DNA from: Endomychus coccineus
Taxonomy: Eukaryota > Arthropoda > Insecta > Coleoptera > Endomychidae
Direction: 5' to 3'
Assembly: GCA_958510875.1 (NCBI GenBank)
Contig: CAUEHT010000001.1
Location: 62,001 to 126,000 of the forward strand
DNA length: 64,000 nucleotides
Made by a program: the position numbers and the translations under genes. The first letter of the stretch is position 1; each line of letters opens with the position of its first letter. This document shows, piece by piece, positions 34,721 to 45,400 of this stretch. The notes below the pieces were generated by a model. The model did no database searches and was not told the origin of the DNA. It saw only the letters and a program-made list of their open reading frames with translations.

Positions 34721-35182
34721 ATCAGCTCTTCGATTGGGCGGTTTGCCCTAAACTGTCCCGTGGTCCTGGTAGAGGTATAGGGGAAGGAAACACATCACTT
34801 ATATAAAAAGAGTCACTTTACTTAAGGTAGAGCTCGGCGCCATTATGGCTTAATGCCTTACTCTCAGAATTACAACTTAGGCAGGTACATTGACTATATT
34901 GTCAGATGCGTGGACAATGAATATATTGTATACTACTATATTATACTGATATGCTCCACATTACTATATATACATGTTATGTCACTGTTTATTGTTTAAT
35001 GTTCTACTAAACTAATCTACGATGCAAGGTATCTAGGTTAGCCGTTATGTAATATATTAACATATTGCTTGGTAACCCAGATCCGAGATCTAAACATATA
35101 CTTACATAATAATTAATATAATTAAGGTCTATTCGGGGATTCTAGGTAAACTCGTATAGGGATTGCAGATTCCTATACTACA
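34713..35182 (+). repeat. LTR, right copy
   Basis: Second copy of the 470-bp terminal repeat, followed by target copy ACTG at 35183-35186. Confidence 0.9.
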
Positions 35183-35226
35183 ACTGTCTCCAATCTTTAT
35201 GTGCCCCCGGTAAAGAATTCAGAGTG

Positions 35227-35985
35227 TTGGACACTTCCATCCACATTCCTTGTGCTTTTTTAAATGTAAAATCATTCGAGAATTTTCCTTTCTGCAAAGC
35301 AGGATTTCTTTCCAGAAACTCTAACAATTCTGTTTTTTGAGCACTGGACAAATTTCCGGTTCGCTTATTCATATTCAACATTCATCACAACTGCTTTATG
35401 CTTTACACCTACACCTCACTTTTTTCAAACCAAGAAGTGGAAACCATAGAACACCTGAATAATTCAATGTTGCCACTTGTTGGACACTTCCATCCACATT
35501 CCTTGTGCTTTTTTAAATGTAAAATCATTCGAGAATTTTCCTTTCTGCAAAGCAGGATTTCTTTCCAGAAACTCTAACAATTCTGTTTTTTGAGCACTGG
35601 ACAAATTTCCGGTTCGCTTATTCATATTCAACATTCATCACAACTGCTTTATGCTTTACACCTACACCTCACTTTTTTCAAACCAAGAAGTGGAAACCAT
35701 AGAACACCTGAATAATTCAATGTTGCCACTTGTTGGACACTTCCATCCACATTCCTTGTGCTTTTTTAAATGTAAAATCATTCGAGAATTTTCCTTTCTG
35801 CAAAGCAGGATTTCTTTCCAGAAACTCTAACAATTCTGTTTTTTGAGCACTGGACAAATTTCCGGTTCGCTTATTCATATTCAACATTCATCACAACTGC
35901 TTTATGCTTTACACCTACACCTCACTTTTTTCAAACCAAGAAGTGGAAACCATAGAACACCTGAATAATTCAATGTTGCCACTTG
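35227..35985 (-). repeat. Three tandem 253-bp repeats containing the SANT gene 5' exon
   Basis: The units start at 35227, 35480 and 35733 and look identical by eye. On the minus strand each holds about 100 bp of leader plus the ATG and about 50 codons of the Myb-like domain. Only the left-most unit continues into the rest of exon 1. Confidence 0.9.
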
Positions 35986-36126
35986 TTCATGTGCGAACAT
36001 CATGTTAAGCGAAAAATTTATTCGATTACAGTTTGAAAATCGTAGCAGTACGAAGGTGACCGGAAATATTCCGCATACGATAACTCGCATACGAAACAAT
36101 TCGTTCGAGTTTGAAAATAGCATCCC

Positions 36127-36401
36127 TGAACGTGGTGCGATGATATTGACCGACTCGCTCGCCACGTTGTCCAAGCTGCGCGCCAACTCCCTGCGTCGTC
36201 TGATTCCCACGCTGAAACCGCTGCCTGCCTTCCGATTCGCTCTTGTATATTTGAAGTCTGTACCCACTGGGCGATGCACCGTTGCCTCACTCCCAAACGG
36301 TAGCACACTTCACACTTTGAGTTTATTTGTTGAAACTCGCGAATGTCTTGACTTATTTTCCAAGAAACTGTTTTTATATCCGGTGTTGAAGGATCATGTT
36401 T
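36127..36401. other. GC-richer spacer between two Harbinger elements
   Basis: The stretch has higher GC than its surroundings and is open in more than one frame, but no frame resembles a family I know. It might be displaced BEL leader or host sequence. Confidence 0.3.
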
Positions 36402-36472
36402 AATGATGAGTTCATCTGAACTTTTGGTAGGTCTTTTTGTTGATAAAAAAACACTACTGCACTTTCTAACTA

Positions 36473-38640
36473 ATGTATTACAGTGAAATAACAAATATAC
36501 AGCGTGAAGAAAACGAAAGAGTTGCTTGCAGCACGGCGATTGCACTGATACTGTCCCGCGGAGCTGCCGCTATGCCAGACTTTCACGTGCGAAACCCAAA
36601 AAAAAACGGGAAAAATGGTGCAAAGATTGGTTACGAAAGCGAAAAAGTTACAGTCATGTTAATTTATTGAACGAGTTGAAATTTGAACCCAAGGATTTCC
36701 AAAACTATTTACGAATGGACAAGGAAACTTACTTCAAATTACTTTCTATGGTTGGTCCTTTTATTACAAAGAAGGATACAGTAATAAGAAATTGCATTTC
36801 ACCTCATCAGAGATTAAGTGTAACTTTAAGATTCCTAGCCACAGAAAGAAGTTATGAAGACATGAAATACTGTGCAATTATTTCCCCTCAAGCTCTTGGG
36901 AAGATAATTCCTGAAACATGTGCTGCTTTGTACAAAGCTCTTTGTGCCAGATACTTAAAGGTAAGCTAATAAGACAAAAAAGTATTATTCAGCAATACGT
37001 ATTTATTCATAATCATAGTTGTAATAATATTAAATGTTACTTCTAAAGTTTGTAAGATAAGTAGCAGCATCTCCTTTGCTAGACTCCAAAAGCACTACAT
37101 TTTCAGAAGGTTGTTGGTTTTTTTGAAATCGAGAACCATGTTGTGGGGGACTGGTCGGAGAGAACTGCTGGGTTTGAGAATACTGAAAAGTGTGTTGTGG
37201 GTTAGGCTGAAGTTGTGCTATTTCTGATTGGTTGTACTGCATATAATTTGCACTTGGACTTGGAGCAGGGGTCATAATAAGGCTAGAACTGGAGGAATGT
37301 GGTGAGGGACACGGAACTGAGTGGCGTGAAAACATAGCTGGCTGATATTGCTGCATATTACGAATTCTTGCGTCAGATGTTTCCTGCATGTTAAGGCATG
37401 TATGTTGTAGTGTAAGGTTACCAAGTTCGGCCTCGAATATAACATCGTTAATTAATTTTTCTGCAATTAGGCTTTGTCTTTTGTCCACTTCCCTAAGTTT
37501 TATGGCAACACTTTTTCCAACAATATCAAAACGGTCGTCTTGTATATGTGGACGCTTGAAGTGTTCTTGCACAGTCGTCAAAACATCATTGGTCAAAGAA
37601 TCTTGGTTTCGTTTGCCTGGTCTGGCTTTCGAAGTACCAGTGGTACTTTTTCGTGAGGAACATGGAATATTTTCATTTTCTGTTAACGGACCGGCGTTGT
37701 CTGTTGTAGACGGTCCTTGGCGGGATGGAGAATCCGGGGCATCGGCAACATGCGAATTTTGAGTTTCTTGTATTGACCCAATCTGAAACAATAAAACATT
37801 AAAATGGGTTGTTAAAAATTATTAATTCATTGTTATTTTTTTTCAGTTTCCCAACAGCCAAGACGAATGGAAAGAAATAGCACAACAATTTGAAGAACTA
37901 TGGAACTTTCCACACTGTTTGGGCGCAATCGACGGTAAACACATTGATATTATTCCACCAGCTAAATTTTTAAATTATAAAGGCCGGCACAGTATGGTTC
38001 TTTTGGGAATTGTAAATGCCAAATATCAATTTATTTTAGCGGATTTTGGAACCAATGGAAGAATTTCAGACGGTGGTGTCCTCCAAAACACAAAATTTTT
38101 TGAAGTGTTAAATAGAGGTGAATTAAATATTCCAAGCGCAGAACAGGTCAAAGAAAGCGGTAGAAATCTTCCGTATGTTTTTGTCGCAGACGACGCTTCT
38201 GCTTTACGCACTGATATGATGAAACCCTTTCGACAAGCAGACTTGACTTCACAAGAAAAAAAAAATTTAACTACAGATTGTCTCGTGCAAGGCGTATAGT
38301 CGAAAATGCGTTTGGAATATTGGCTTCGAGATTTCGTATATTTCATACTCAAATTAATGTAGAGCCTGTGAATATTATTAAAATAGTAATGGCAGCAGTT
38401 GTGTTACACAATTTTCTCACCAAAATCTTATGCTCCACAAAGATGCGTTCACCAAGAAAATACTGTTGAAGGAACCGTCATCACCGATGGATACGATTCA
38501 CAAAACTCTAACATGGAAAATGTAGAGCAACGAAACCCGGGCAACATCAATGCTACCGCAAAAAACGTTAGAGAAAATTTTATGCACTACTTTTGTGGCG
38601 AGGGCAAAGTACCATGGCAAAATGATTTTATTAATTAAAT
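36473..38640 (+). pseudogene. Harbinger-2 transposase, two exons with frameshifts
   Basis: The exon 1 frame carries EKWCKDWLRKRKSYSHVNLL, FQNYLRMDKETYFKLL and RLSVTLRFLATERSYEDMKY, the usual N-terminal HTH region, and ends AAG|gtaagc at 36960. Exon 2 starts after ttttcag at 37846 with the block containing [13 protein letters not shown] (first Asp). [18 protein letters not shown] (second Asp) follows, then [17 protein letters not shown] (Glu). An A10 run near 38258-38270 shifts the frame before the Glu block, and another shift near 38410 leads to the last frame, which ends at 38638. The only ATG upstream (36473) is in a different frame from most of exon 1. The catalytic triad survives but the protein does not read through. 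Confidence 0.8.
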
Positions 38641-39093
38641 TGTTTATTTTTTTGGTAATATATACCCTAATAATACTTTACTAAATAAAGTAAACATGTG
38701 CTAAAATATATAGTAAATACATAAAAACTGCTACATCTTTTATTAACTTACCTCAGAGAAATCTTCCTCATCTGGATCCAAGTTCGATACGGAAGTTCTT
38801 GGCGTTTCTTGGTCACCAAGAAAGTCAAATAAATTGTAGTACCACAGCTTAGGATGGTACACTTCGTCAACCGATGCTCCAGACTTAATAGAATCGTCAT
38901 ACTTCTTCTTTTCTTTTCTAACGTTGCTTCGTGAATTATTAATTTTTTTAACGACTGCATCTTTATTGGCTGTATAGTCTATTTCTTTCAGCTTTTCTAG
39001 CAATTTTTTATAAGCAGCCTCCCTTTTTCCACGATCGTGGTATTCTATAAACTCGGCTATTACTCTACGTTGCTCTTCAGTACTTAACGCCAT
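37030..39093 (-). CDS. MADF-domain DNA-binding protein of Harbinger-2 (two exons)
   Basis: Exon 1 is 39093-38752 (ATG, 114 codons) and holds a MADF/Myb-like domain ([35 protein letters not shown]). It ends CTGAG|gtaagt. The acceptor ttgtttcag precedes exon 2, 37782-37030, which is Ser/Pro/Gln-rich with a helical stretch ([20 protein letters not shown]) near its middle. Phase is 0 and the protein is 364 residues with no break. Its intron contains exon 2 of the transposase on the other strand, and its own exon 2 lies in the transposase intron. It is probably the partner that binds element ends and brings the transposase to DNA. Confidence 0.85.
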
Positions 39094-39159
39094 TTTATAA
39101 CAGAATCTATGTACAAACTACAAACACGTGCATGCAGCACAAAATTTGATATAGAGAAC

Positions 39160-39345
39160 TGAGACCTGTGCAGACTTGTCGGCACACACATTCCGGTCCA
39201 TCGTACGACAGCAGTCTGGCGCAGGTCGACCGAATCGATTTTCAATACTGCTCCGGTCGCCTGCACAGGTCCTTTGAACTGTACAGGTTTGCTCTCACAC
39301 ACGTTGCGATATACCTGTACAGGTCTACCTCACAGGTCTACCGGA
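39160..39345. promoter_or_regulatory. Subterminal ACAGGT repeats of Harbinger-2
   Basis: ACAGGT (or its complement ACCTGT) occurs at least six times: 39163, 39275, 39291, 39312, 39317 and 39331, often as TGTACAGGT or CACAGGTC. They lie between the MADF gene start and the element end. Repeated subterminal motifs are typical transposase or partner binding sites; that role is inferred. Confidence 0.45.
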
Positions 39346-39432
39346 ACGTGAGTGGCCGGCTTTACCAAATATAGCGGTTTACCGCCAAATCGAGCATGAA
39401 TGAATAAACGCTACTGTTCACCTCTTTCTTCG

Positions 39433-40360
39433 CTATGTTGTCAGTATTTTTTTATGGTCTGCATGTAGTTTATTTCTCCGGTTAATTGAATTTAATATTC
39501 CTTGAGTTATCCACTTTTTCCTCTTGATTTCCTGGGGCCTCTTTCTAATTTTAATAGTGTTAGTTTCAATTAAATGGTTAAGTGTATCTAACAGAAGTTT
39601 AGTTTTTGTGTTCACATTCTGTTCTTCGTAGAAAAAACTCCAGTCGTGAGTTTGTATGTTTTCGGATAATTTTTTATAATTTATATTTTTAACTACATGC
39701 TTTGTTTGGTTTTCTCGAGGGCTTGTCAAGCAAAAAGGAATAAACGCAATAGAAGCTCTGTGATCCGTAATTTCTGTGTCAAGGACTATACCCGCACAAG
39801 CATCCCGAATACGTGTTTTAGTGGAGAAAAAAATATTATCGAGACAGCTACGAGCATTCCCTTGCACCCTTGTGTATTTGTTTATTAAGGACACAAGGTT
39901 GTACTTAGCAAGAATATCTAGATATTCAGAGGCCACGTCAGTGTCAGATTTAATATTAAATTTGATTTTCCAAGCTTACTCTAGATTGGATGGCCCTGCA
40001 TTGACCAATCTGTACATTGCTATTACTATATGATATATTACTCCTAATATATATAATAACTCCATCATTCTTGTTTATATTACCTTCATTAAAAAACAAA
40101 TCATAACCATCCAACTGTAACATAGTACAATCAATTTGGTTGAAGGTTTCTGTTAAGATTATAAAATCAAATGAAAAGTTTAATTGGGATAAGAACACTT
40201 CCAAAGGCTCCAGATTTTTATTTATACTACAAATATTTTGGTTAAGAATTTTAATATCATTACTTTTTCCATTTTGGTAGAGATTGTTTAGTTCATCTAT
40301 GGATTGTAGTTCGGAAGTATTAAAATCGAAGAAATTTACATCCCTTATATATGGATCCAT
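39433..40360 (-). pseudogene. LINE ORF2 fragment: AP-type endonuclease domain
   Basis: The frame from 40360 gives KILNQNICSINKNLEPLEVF, FIILTETFNQID and GVIIYIRSNISYS, the start of an exonuclease-endonuclease-phosphatase domain with the catalytic Glu in LTET. After a frame change at about 39960 comes YNLVSLINKYTRVQGNARSC, LDNIFFST and TDHRASIAF, with the terminal Asp-His pair. The middle (the GD.N block) is missing. The frame stops at 39433, before any reverse transcriptase, next to the Harbinger-2 end. The copy lacks its 3' part, unlike usual 5'-truncated LINEs. Confidence 0.75.
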
Positions 40361-40451
40361 AGTTAGAGTGAAATCAATTTATTCTGTTTGTCTACTCAAA
40401 TGAAGACGGCTTCTTTGATATAGAATTTGATCTGGTTTCTATTCCAGTCCG

Positions 40452-41273
40452 CTAGCGCTGTTGTTTACTACCTTTTTGTATGTCAAGAAGTGAAGTTTTT
40501 TCTGATGCCTTTTGGGAATCCTTAGGTGTGACTTCAGTAGATTGTTTGCCAATAGAAACTTCCAGTCCTTTCGAAGAATGCGGAGTTGTTGGAGAGAAGG
40601 AATCTTCGGTCACTAATTGACGGCTGGGTGTCGGAGGTTCACTATTTGGTCTGATTGATGTCTTTCCTTCGTTTGCTCCCAATTGTAACAGGTCTTCTAC
40701 AGTGTATATAGTATTGCCAACGAATAGTTTATTTCTTTTGATAAAACACCTCTCGGGTGTTTCTTTTTCTCTTCTTAGATGACGTTTCAGTATTTTGTTT
40801 ATCTCCTGTTCTGCTGGAGTTGAATCATGTGCAACAGCCTGTATCTTCCAAGTTCCTTATGTTTAGGAGTATTTCTTGTTTCTTTAAGTAAGAAATAAAT
40901 TCAATTTTGAACGGGCAGCGGTCAGCTTTACCTAATGGGTAGATATTATCTATATCATGAATGTTTATATTTGTTTTCAGATGCTTGTTTAATTCTGACA
41001 AAACAAATTCAACTGGGGCTCCAGTCCCGTCGTTTCCGAAACCAAAAACTACGATGTTGTTATTAAGATTCCTTCTTTCTAACAGCTCTATTTGTTGTTT
41101 GAATTTAGTGTTTTAACCTGTGTTTTTAATTCTTCGTTTAGTAAGGTGAGTCTGACTTCCGATGCATGAATTTGGCTTTTTAATTCCTCTTTATTATTTT
41201 CCATCAAGGATATTAGTTCGTTTTTATTATTCTCCTGTTGTTTTAGAATTTTATTTCCAATTGCTTCATCCAT
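40452..41273 (-). pseudogene. LINE ORF1 (coiled-coil nucleic-acid-binding protein)
   Basis: The start at 41273 gives a Lys/Glu/Asn-rich coiled coil (ISLMENNKEELKSQIHASEV). In the next frame RRNLNNNIVVFGFGNDG and NINIHDIDNIYPLGKADRCP follow, matching the RRM-like middle part of LINE ORF1 proteins. The last part (40682-40452) is Ser/Thr/Pro-rich. Breaks near 41090 and 40850 show decay. It lies directly upstream of the endonuclease fragment, as expected in an ORF1-ORF2 element. Confidence 0.65.
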
Positions 41274-42424
41274 ATCTAAATTTCAATTTCTGTGATTGTG
41301 AATGGTCACCTTTAGTGTATGGACAATATAGTCTTTTTTGTTGACCGTATCGGCATCGACCGTGTATGTTTTTTGCAGGCAATCTGTTTCCAATGTGAAT
41401 ATTTGTGTTTTTTTCCTTCCCTCTTTATACGTTTACTTTTTTTTCCAATATTTTTTTTTATAACATTGCAATAGTACTATGTACTCACATGTGTATTCAT
41501 TACCAGGTTCTAACTTAAAAATAAACACAATACTTGGCTATTTCACAGATCGACATCGACGATGTATACTTCACAGAAGCAGAATGAATACTTATGAATA
41601 AACAAATAAGATAACTTAATTAGTAGTAAATCTTGCTTTTGTGTTGTTTGCAATTCATCACTATCTCCTATACGATGAATTCTACCAGTACAGTGTTTTG
41701 GTGATTTTTGATTATGATGAGGTTGGGATATCTGCGTGGACACCGCAGAATAAAATATGACGTTGGGTAAGGTGGTTTATTCACTGATACACAATAGGAA
41801 ACATCACTAAGTCAATAGTACCCGTGACAGGATTGTACCATGTCGTCTTCGGTAGAATATCGAGACATCTATATCTATCAATTTAAGTGTTACCTGAAAG
41901 GTAACGTTCGTCCCTCTTGTCACGGGTGACACACTGCTTAGTATATCAATAATAATAATTGTTCTAAATAATATATACATATTCAGCATGAATATAATAA
42001 CTTAAATATTACGCTATATTTTCCCTACACCTTCCCTGCAGAGAAAATAATTTATTTGCTATGTCTAAAGTGAATAAATTCGCTAAAACAACAATAACAT
42101 TCCTATTGTAAATTTGGATTCTAAAATCTTTCTTTTCTCTCTAGTATCGATGTTAATATGAGTAAGTGTAATACGATACATAAAACAAATAAATATAATA
42201 ATGTACAAATTCTTATAATAAAATGAAATATTTGATGTCGATTGTTTTTTTTTCAAGGTAAGCTCTATAATGTAGTAAACATAAAATAATTGTCAAGTTC
42301 ACAGCTACTTATAAAAACATCAATGCTCCACTGAAATTATGTAATCCTAAGTTGTTGCGATGCATTCTCGAACACATCCCGTTTTGTGCATAGTTCAGCC
42401 TTTTTAAATTAAATCGTCGCGCAC
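41274..42424 (-). other. Non-coding stretch, possible Gypsy 3' end and LTR
   Basis: A purine-rich run (on the minus strand GGGAAGGTGTAGGGAAAATA at about 42025) lies downstream of the integrase and could be a polypurine tract. TGTGTCACCCGTGACAAG at about 41935 could begin an LTR. I found no matching 5' copy near 47.3 kb, so this is not proved. AT-rich remainder without genes. Confidence 0.3.
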
Positions 42425-45400
42425 TTAAATCCGATAGGTCTTTGTTCTATTTTTGTGCACTTCAATAGTTTTCCCTCCTTTTAGAAATAGAATATTTGGT
42501 TCGCGTTCCGCGATCACAACATAAGGACCTTCGTACACTTCGGTAAGTTTATTTCCCGTTTCACTCTTAACTAATATCAAATCATCTTTGTTGTAAGACC
42601 TAGGATAACAATTCTTATCGTAGTGTTCCTTACGTTTTACCTTGCTCGACACCAAATTCTGATGAGCATCCAACCATGCTCGTTGCAACCTATATTTCAA
42701 TTCGCTTAGATAATTATCATGATTATAAATGGAATCAGTTTCTTCAATGTTTATCAAATTAGATGGCAATGCCGCCAGAATACCAAAAACTAGCTCAAAC
42801 GGGGTGTAACCAGTCTCAGTATGAACTGTAGTATTAAACACGAAACACCAATATCGAAGCCACGAGCTCCAATTTTCAGGTTGATTCCCCGTCATTATAC
42901 GTAAGTAAGCTTTCAAATGTTTATGGGTGTTTTCCAGCGCCCCAATTGTTTCATGGTGATATGCTGTACTGTTTAATTTGTTGATATTTAGGAGTCTCGC
43001 TGCATCACACATAACTGATGACATGAACTCTGTCCCACGATCAGAACAAATTTCCGTAGGTGTCCCATATCTTAGGATGAAATCCTTTACAAATGCTCTA
43101 GCTACAACATTGGCCTCCTTTGATTTAAGCGGATAAACCTCTATGAATTTAGTCAAATCACACTGTAACGTCAGTATGTATGTAAAATCATCATTGTCTT
43201 TGTCTAGTGGTCCAACAATGTCTAGCTAAATACTTTTCTAAATGCTCGATCCGCAGTTGTTGTGACTACTAGAGGTTGTCTTGTATGTCTATCGTGTTTA
43301 TTCCGCTGACATTGGTCACATCTCGCTACATATTTGTAAATGTCGTTAATCGTACCTGGGCAAAAATAATATTTCTGTATTTTTTTTTCATTCTCCTAAT
43401 GCTTGCATGTCCACTCGACGGCAATAGATGGAAATCATTTAGAATAACTGTACGCATTTCTTTATCCTCAATACATTTTCTTTTATTAACGATGCATATC
43501 CTAGGTATATCAAAAATTTTATATTCATTTTTATTAAGTTCGTTGGCCAACGATTTCAAAATTGAAATATTGCTATCTTCTTTCATTATTACTACCTCTT
43601 CTATGTCGATTTCATCACACAATGTTTCCAAATGTCCCAACAAACGGCGTAGCGGTTTTGCTGCCAGATCATCTGGATCGATAAAGATCGTTTTCATGGA
43701 GGGCATGTATATTAATTTTTCATCTTCAGTAGCTACTCTATCATCGTTTTTCATTAGTTTATTCTTCAATTTCTTATTCATTATTGTTAGTTGCGTACAT
43801 TGTTTGGGTTTTTTAAGGATCTCAACGATTTTCGGTTGCGCACCCGAATTTCATCCGATAACCTGATTATTATCCCTCACTTTAGTTTCTACTTCCTCTT
43901 TCTCTTTAGTTCTTGTTTGTGTCCTTGTGACAACTGCTATGCTGTGTTGATTTATGCTCTTAAGCTCTTCAATTGAAATCCGTGACAAGGCATCAGCTAT
44001 TACGTCAGAACCTTTAATGTATTCAATGTCGAAATCGTATTCCTCTAAGCTCAACCTAAACTTTGTCAGACTGCTTGAGGGATTGTTGTGTGTGAAAAGA
44101 AAAATCAACGGTCTGTGATCTGTCATGATCTTGAATCGCTTACCAAATAAATACGGCCGAACATGTCGTGTTGCCCATACTATCGCTAGTAACTCTTTTT
44201 CTATTGTCGCATAGTTACTTTCTGCCTTGTTAAGTGTTCTACTGGCGTAGGCAATCGGTTTTCCATTTCCATTCGATAGTACCGCACCCAAAGCTTTTCC
44301 TGACGCATCAGTGTGTACTATGAACTGGTTCTCAGCAGAAAAATCTGGAAAATCTAGTACTGGTGGGGACATCAAAGCCTTTCTTATTGTTTCAAACGAC
44401 ATTTGGCAATCCTTCGTCCAAATAAATGCGGCGTTTTTCCGGGTCAGTTGCCTTAAACACCAAGTTCGCTTCGCGAAATTTGGGATAAATTTTGTATAAT
44501 AGTTAGCGAACGCAAGAAACCTCTTAACCTCATCCGCCGACTTTGGCTCCGGATAATTATGCAAGGCTGCTATTTTGCTCGGATCAGGTAGGATGCCCTC
44601 TAATGTTATAACATGCCCCAAATATAAGATATCCTTTTTTTAAAATTCGCACTTTAAAGGGTTCAGTTTCAAGTTGACTTTCCTTAACCTCTCAAACACT
44701 TCGATTAGATTAGCATTGTGATCTCTCAGATTTCTTCCAAACACAATCAGATCGTCTAAGTATACAGAACATCTTTCATAATTGAGACCTGCCATGGCTA
44801 TTGTCATTATTCGTGAAAAAATTGGAGGGCTAATCTTTAGGCCCATTGGTAGCCTCTTCATTTGGAACATTCCGCGACCTGATGTAAAAGCGGTACACGG
44901 TCTACTTCCTGGTTCTAGCTCGACCTGATAGTACCCTTGAGCAAGGTCCAAATGAGTGAAATACATTGAGCCTGACACTGATTCTAGAATTTCAGTTATA
45001 TTTGGTAATGGGAATTTATCATCGACAATATTAAGGTTCAGGTGACGATAATCAATACGACACGCCATCGTTTTTTTCCGTCTTGACCTATTTTCTTGGG
45101 ATCAATCAACAACGGTGATGACCAAGCGCTTTCGGCTTCCTCAATGATGTCATTTTCCAGCATTTCTCCTTTTGAGCGTGCGGTACACGATATGGTTTTT
45201 TATAAACTGGCTTCGCTTCAGGTTTAATTTTAATCTCTTGTTGACTTAGATTATAGTTGTCAGCTTATCTCTTGGTATGTGAAAGATATCTGCGTATTTG
45301 GCGCAGATGTTCTCAATAGGGATCTTCTCTTCTAATGTCATATCCTTCCAATCAATCTCCGCAAACATTCTTTTCACTCGTTCTACATTTTTGTCCACTT

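Larger units (their letters stand above)
31888..35182 (+). mobile_element. Non-autonomous LTR retrotransposon (LARD-like)
   Basis: Two 470-bp direct repeats, 31888-32357 and 34713-35182, differ at only a handful of sites. Both begin TGTGGGGGATC and end CTATACTACA, the TG...CA rule. The 4 bp ACTG flank both sides (31884-31887 and 35183-35186). The 2.36-kb interior is AT-rich and has no retroviral-type ORF or motif. It interrupts exon 1 of the Harbinger SANT gene exactly between two codons' worth of sequence. Orientation is arbitrary because primer-binding and polypurine sites were not certain. Confidence 0.9.
31301..35381 (-). pseudogene. Harbinger Myb/SANT-like DNA-binding protein, disrupted by an LTR element
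   Basis: Exon 1 starts at ATG 35381 (or 35375) and encodes a zeste/Myb-like domain (LSSAQKTELLEFLERNPALQ, GKFSNDFTFKKAQGMWMEV, HKDWRQ). The coding line is broken by the LTR element at 35182 and resumes at 31887-31874 (WRK, then gtaagt). Exon 2 starts after tccgtag at about 31820 with AWQDMKVAAKKKKSQIKN and RGTGGGPP, and ends at 31301. Its last 7 bases overlap the 3' end of the convergent transposase gene. Harbinger elements typically pair a transposase with such a Myb-like protein, which imports it to the nucleus and binds element ends. Confidence 0.8.
24791..36126. mobile_element. Harbinger-1 (PIF/Harbinger) with nested hAT and LTR insertions
   Basis: The left terminus GGGTGCTATTTTCAAACCC and the reverse complement of the right terminus GGATGCTATTTTCAAACTC form TIRs of about 18-20 bp. 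The native content is the transposase gene at 29883-31307 and the convergent Myb/SANT gene on the minus strand. Without the hAT (4.83 kb) and LTR element (3.30 kb) it would be about 3.2 kb, a normal Harbinger size. The target duplication is not clear. It appears to have landed in the 5' region of the BEL element. Confidence 0.6.
36402..39420. mobile_element. Harbinger-2 with transposase and MADF genes
   Basis: The 3.0-kb extent is defined by the sequence shared with the 249-bp derivative at 17279-17527 at both ends. The transposase is on the plus strand and the MADF protein on the minus strand. Clear terminal inverted repeats and target duplications were not found, so the outer limits may be off by some bases. 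Its left limit is 276 bp from the end of Harbinger-1. Confidence 0.7.

Noticed and set aside
34308..34780. Two overlapping ORFs of 100-147 codons
   Set aside because: They are frames through the palindrome array and into the LTR, with no protein features.
36002..36403. 133-codon ORF as a real gene
   Set aside because: It crosses the Harbinger-1 terminus and resembles no family; probably chance in a GC-richer stretch.
41935..42424. A confirmed Gypsy 3' LTR
   Set aside because: No matching 5' copy could be found, so only a possible polypurine tract and LTR start are noted.
43276..43866. Plus-strand 196-codon hydrophobic ORF
   Set aside because: It is the antisense shadow of the Gypsy integrase/linker; its hydrophobicity reflects Lys/Glu codons on the coding strand.
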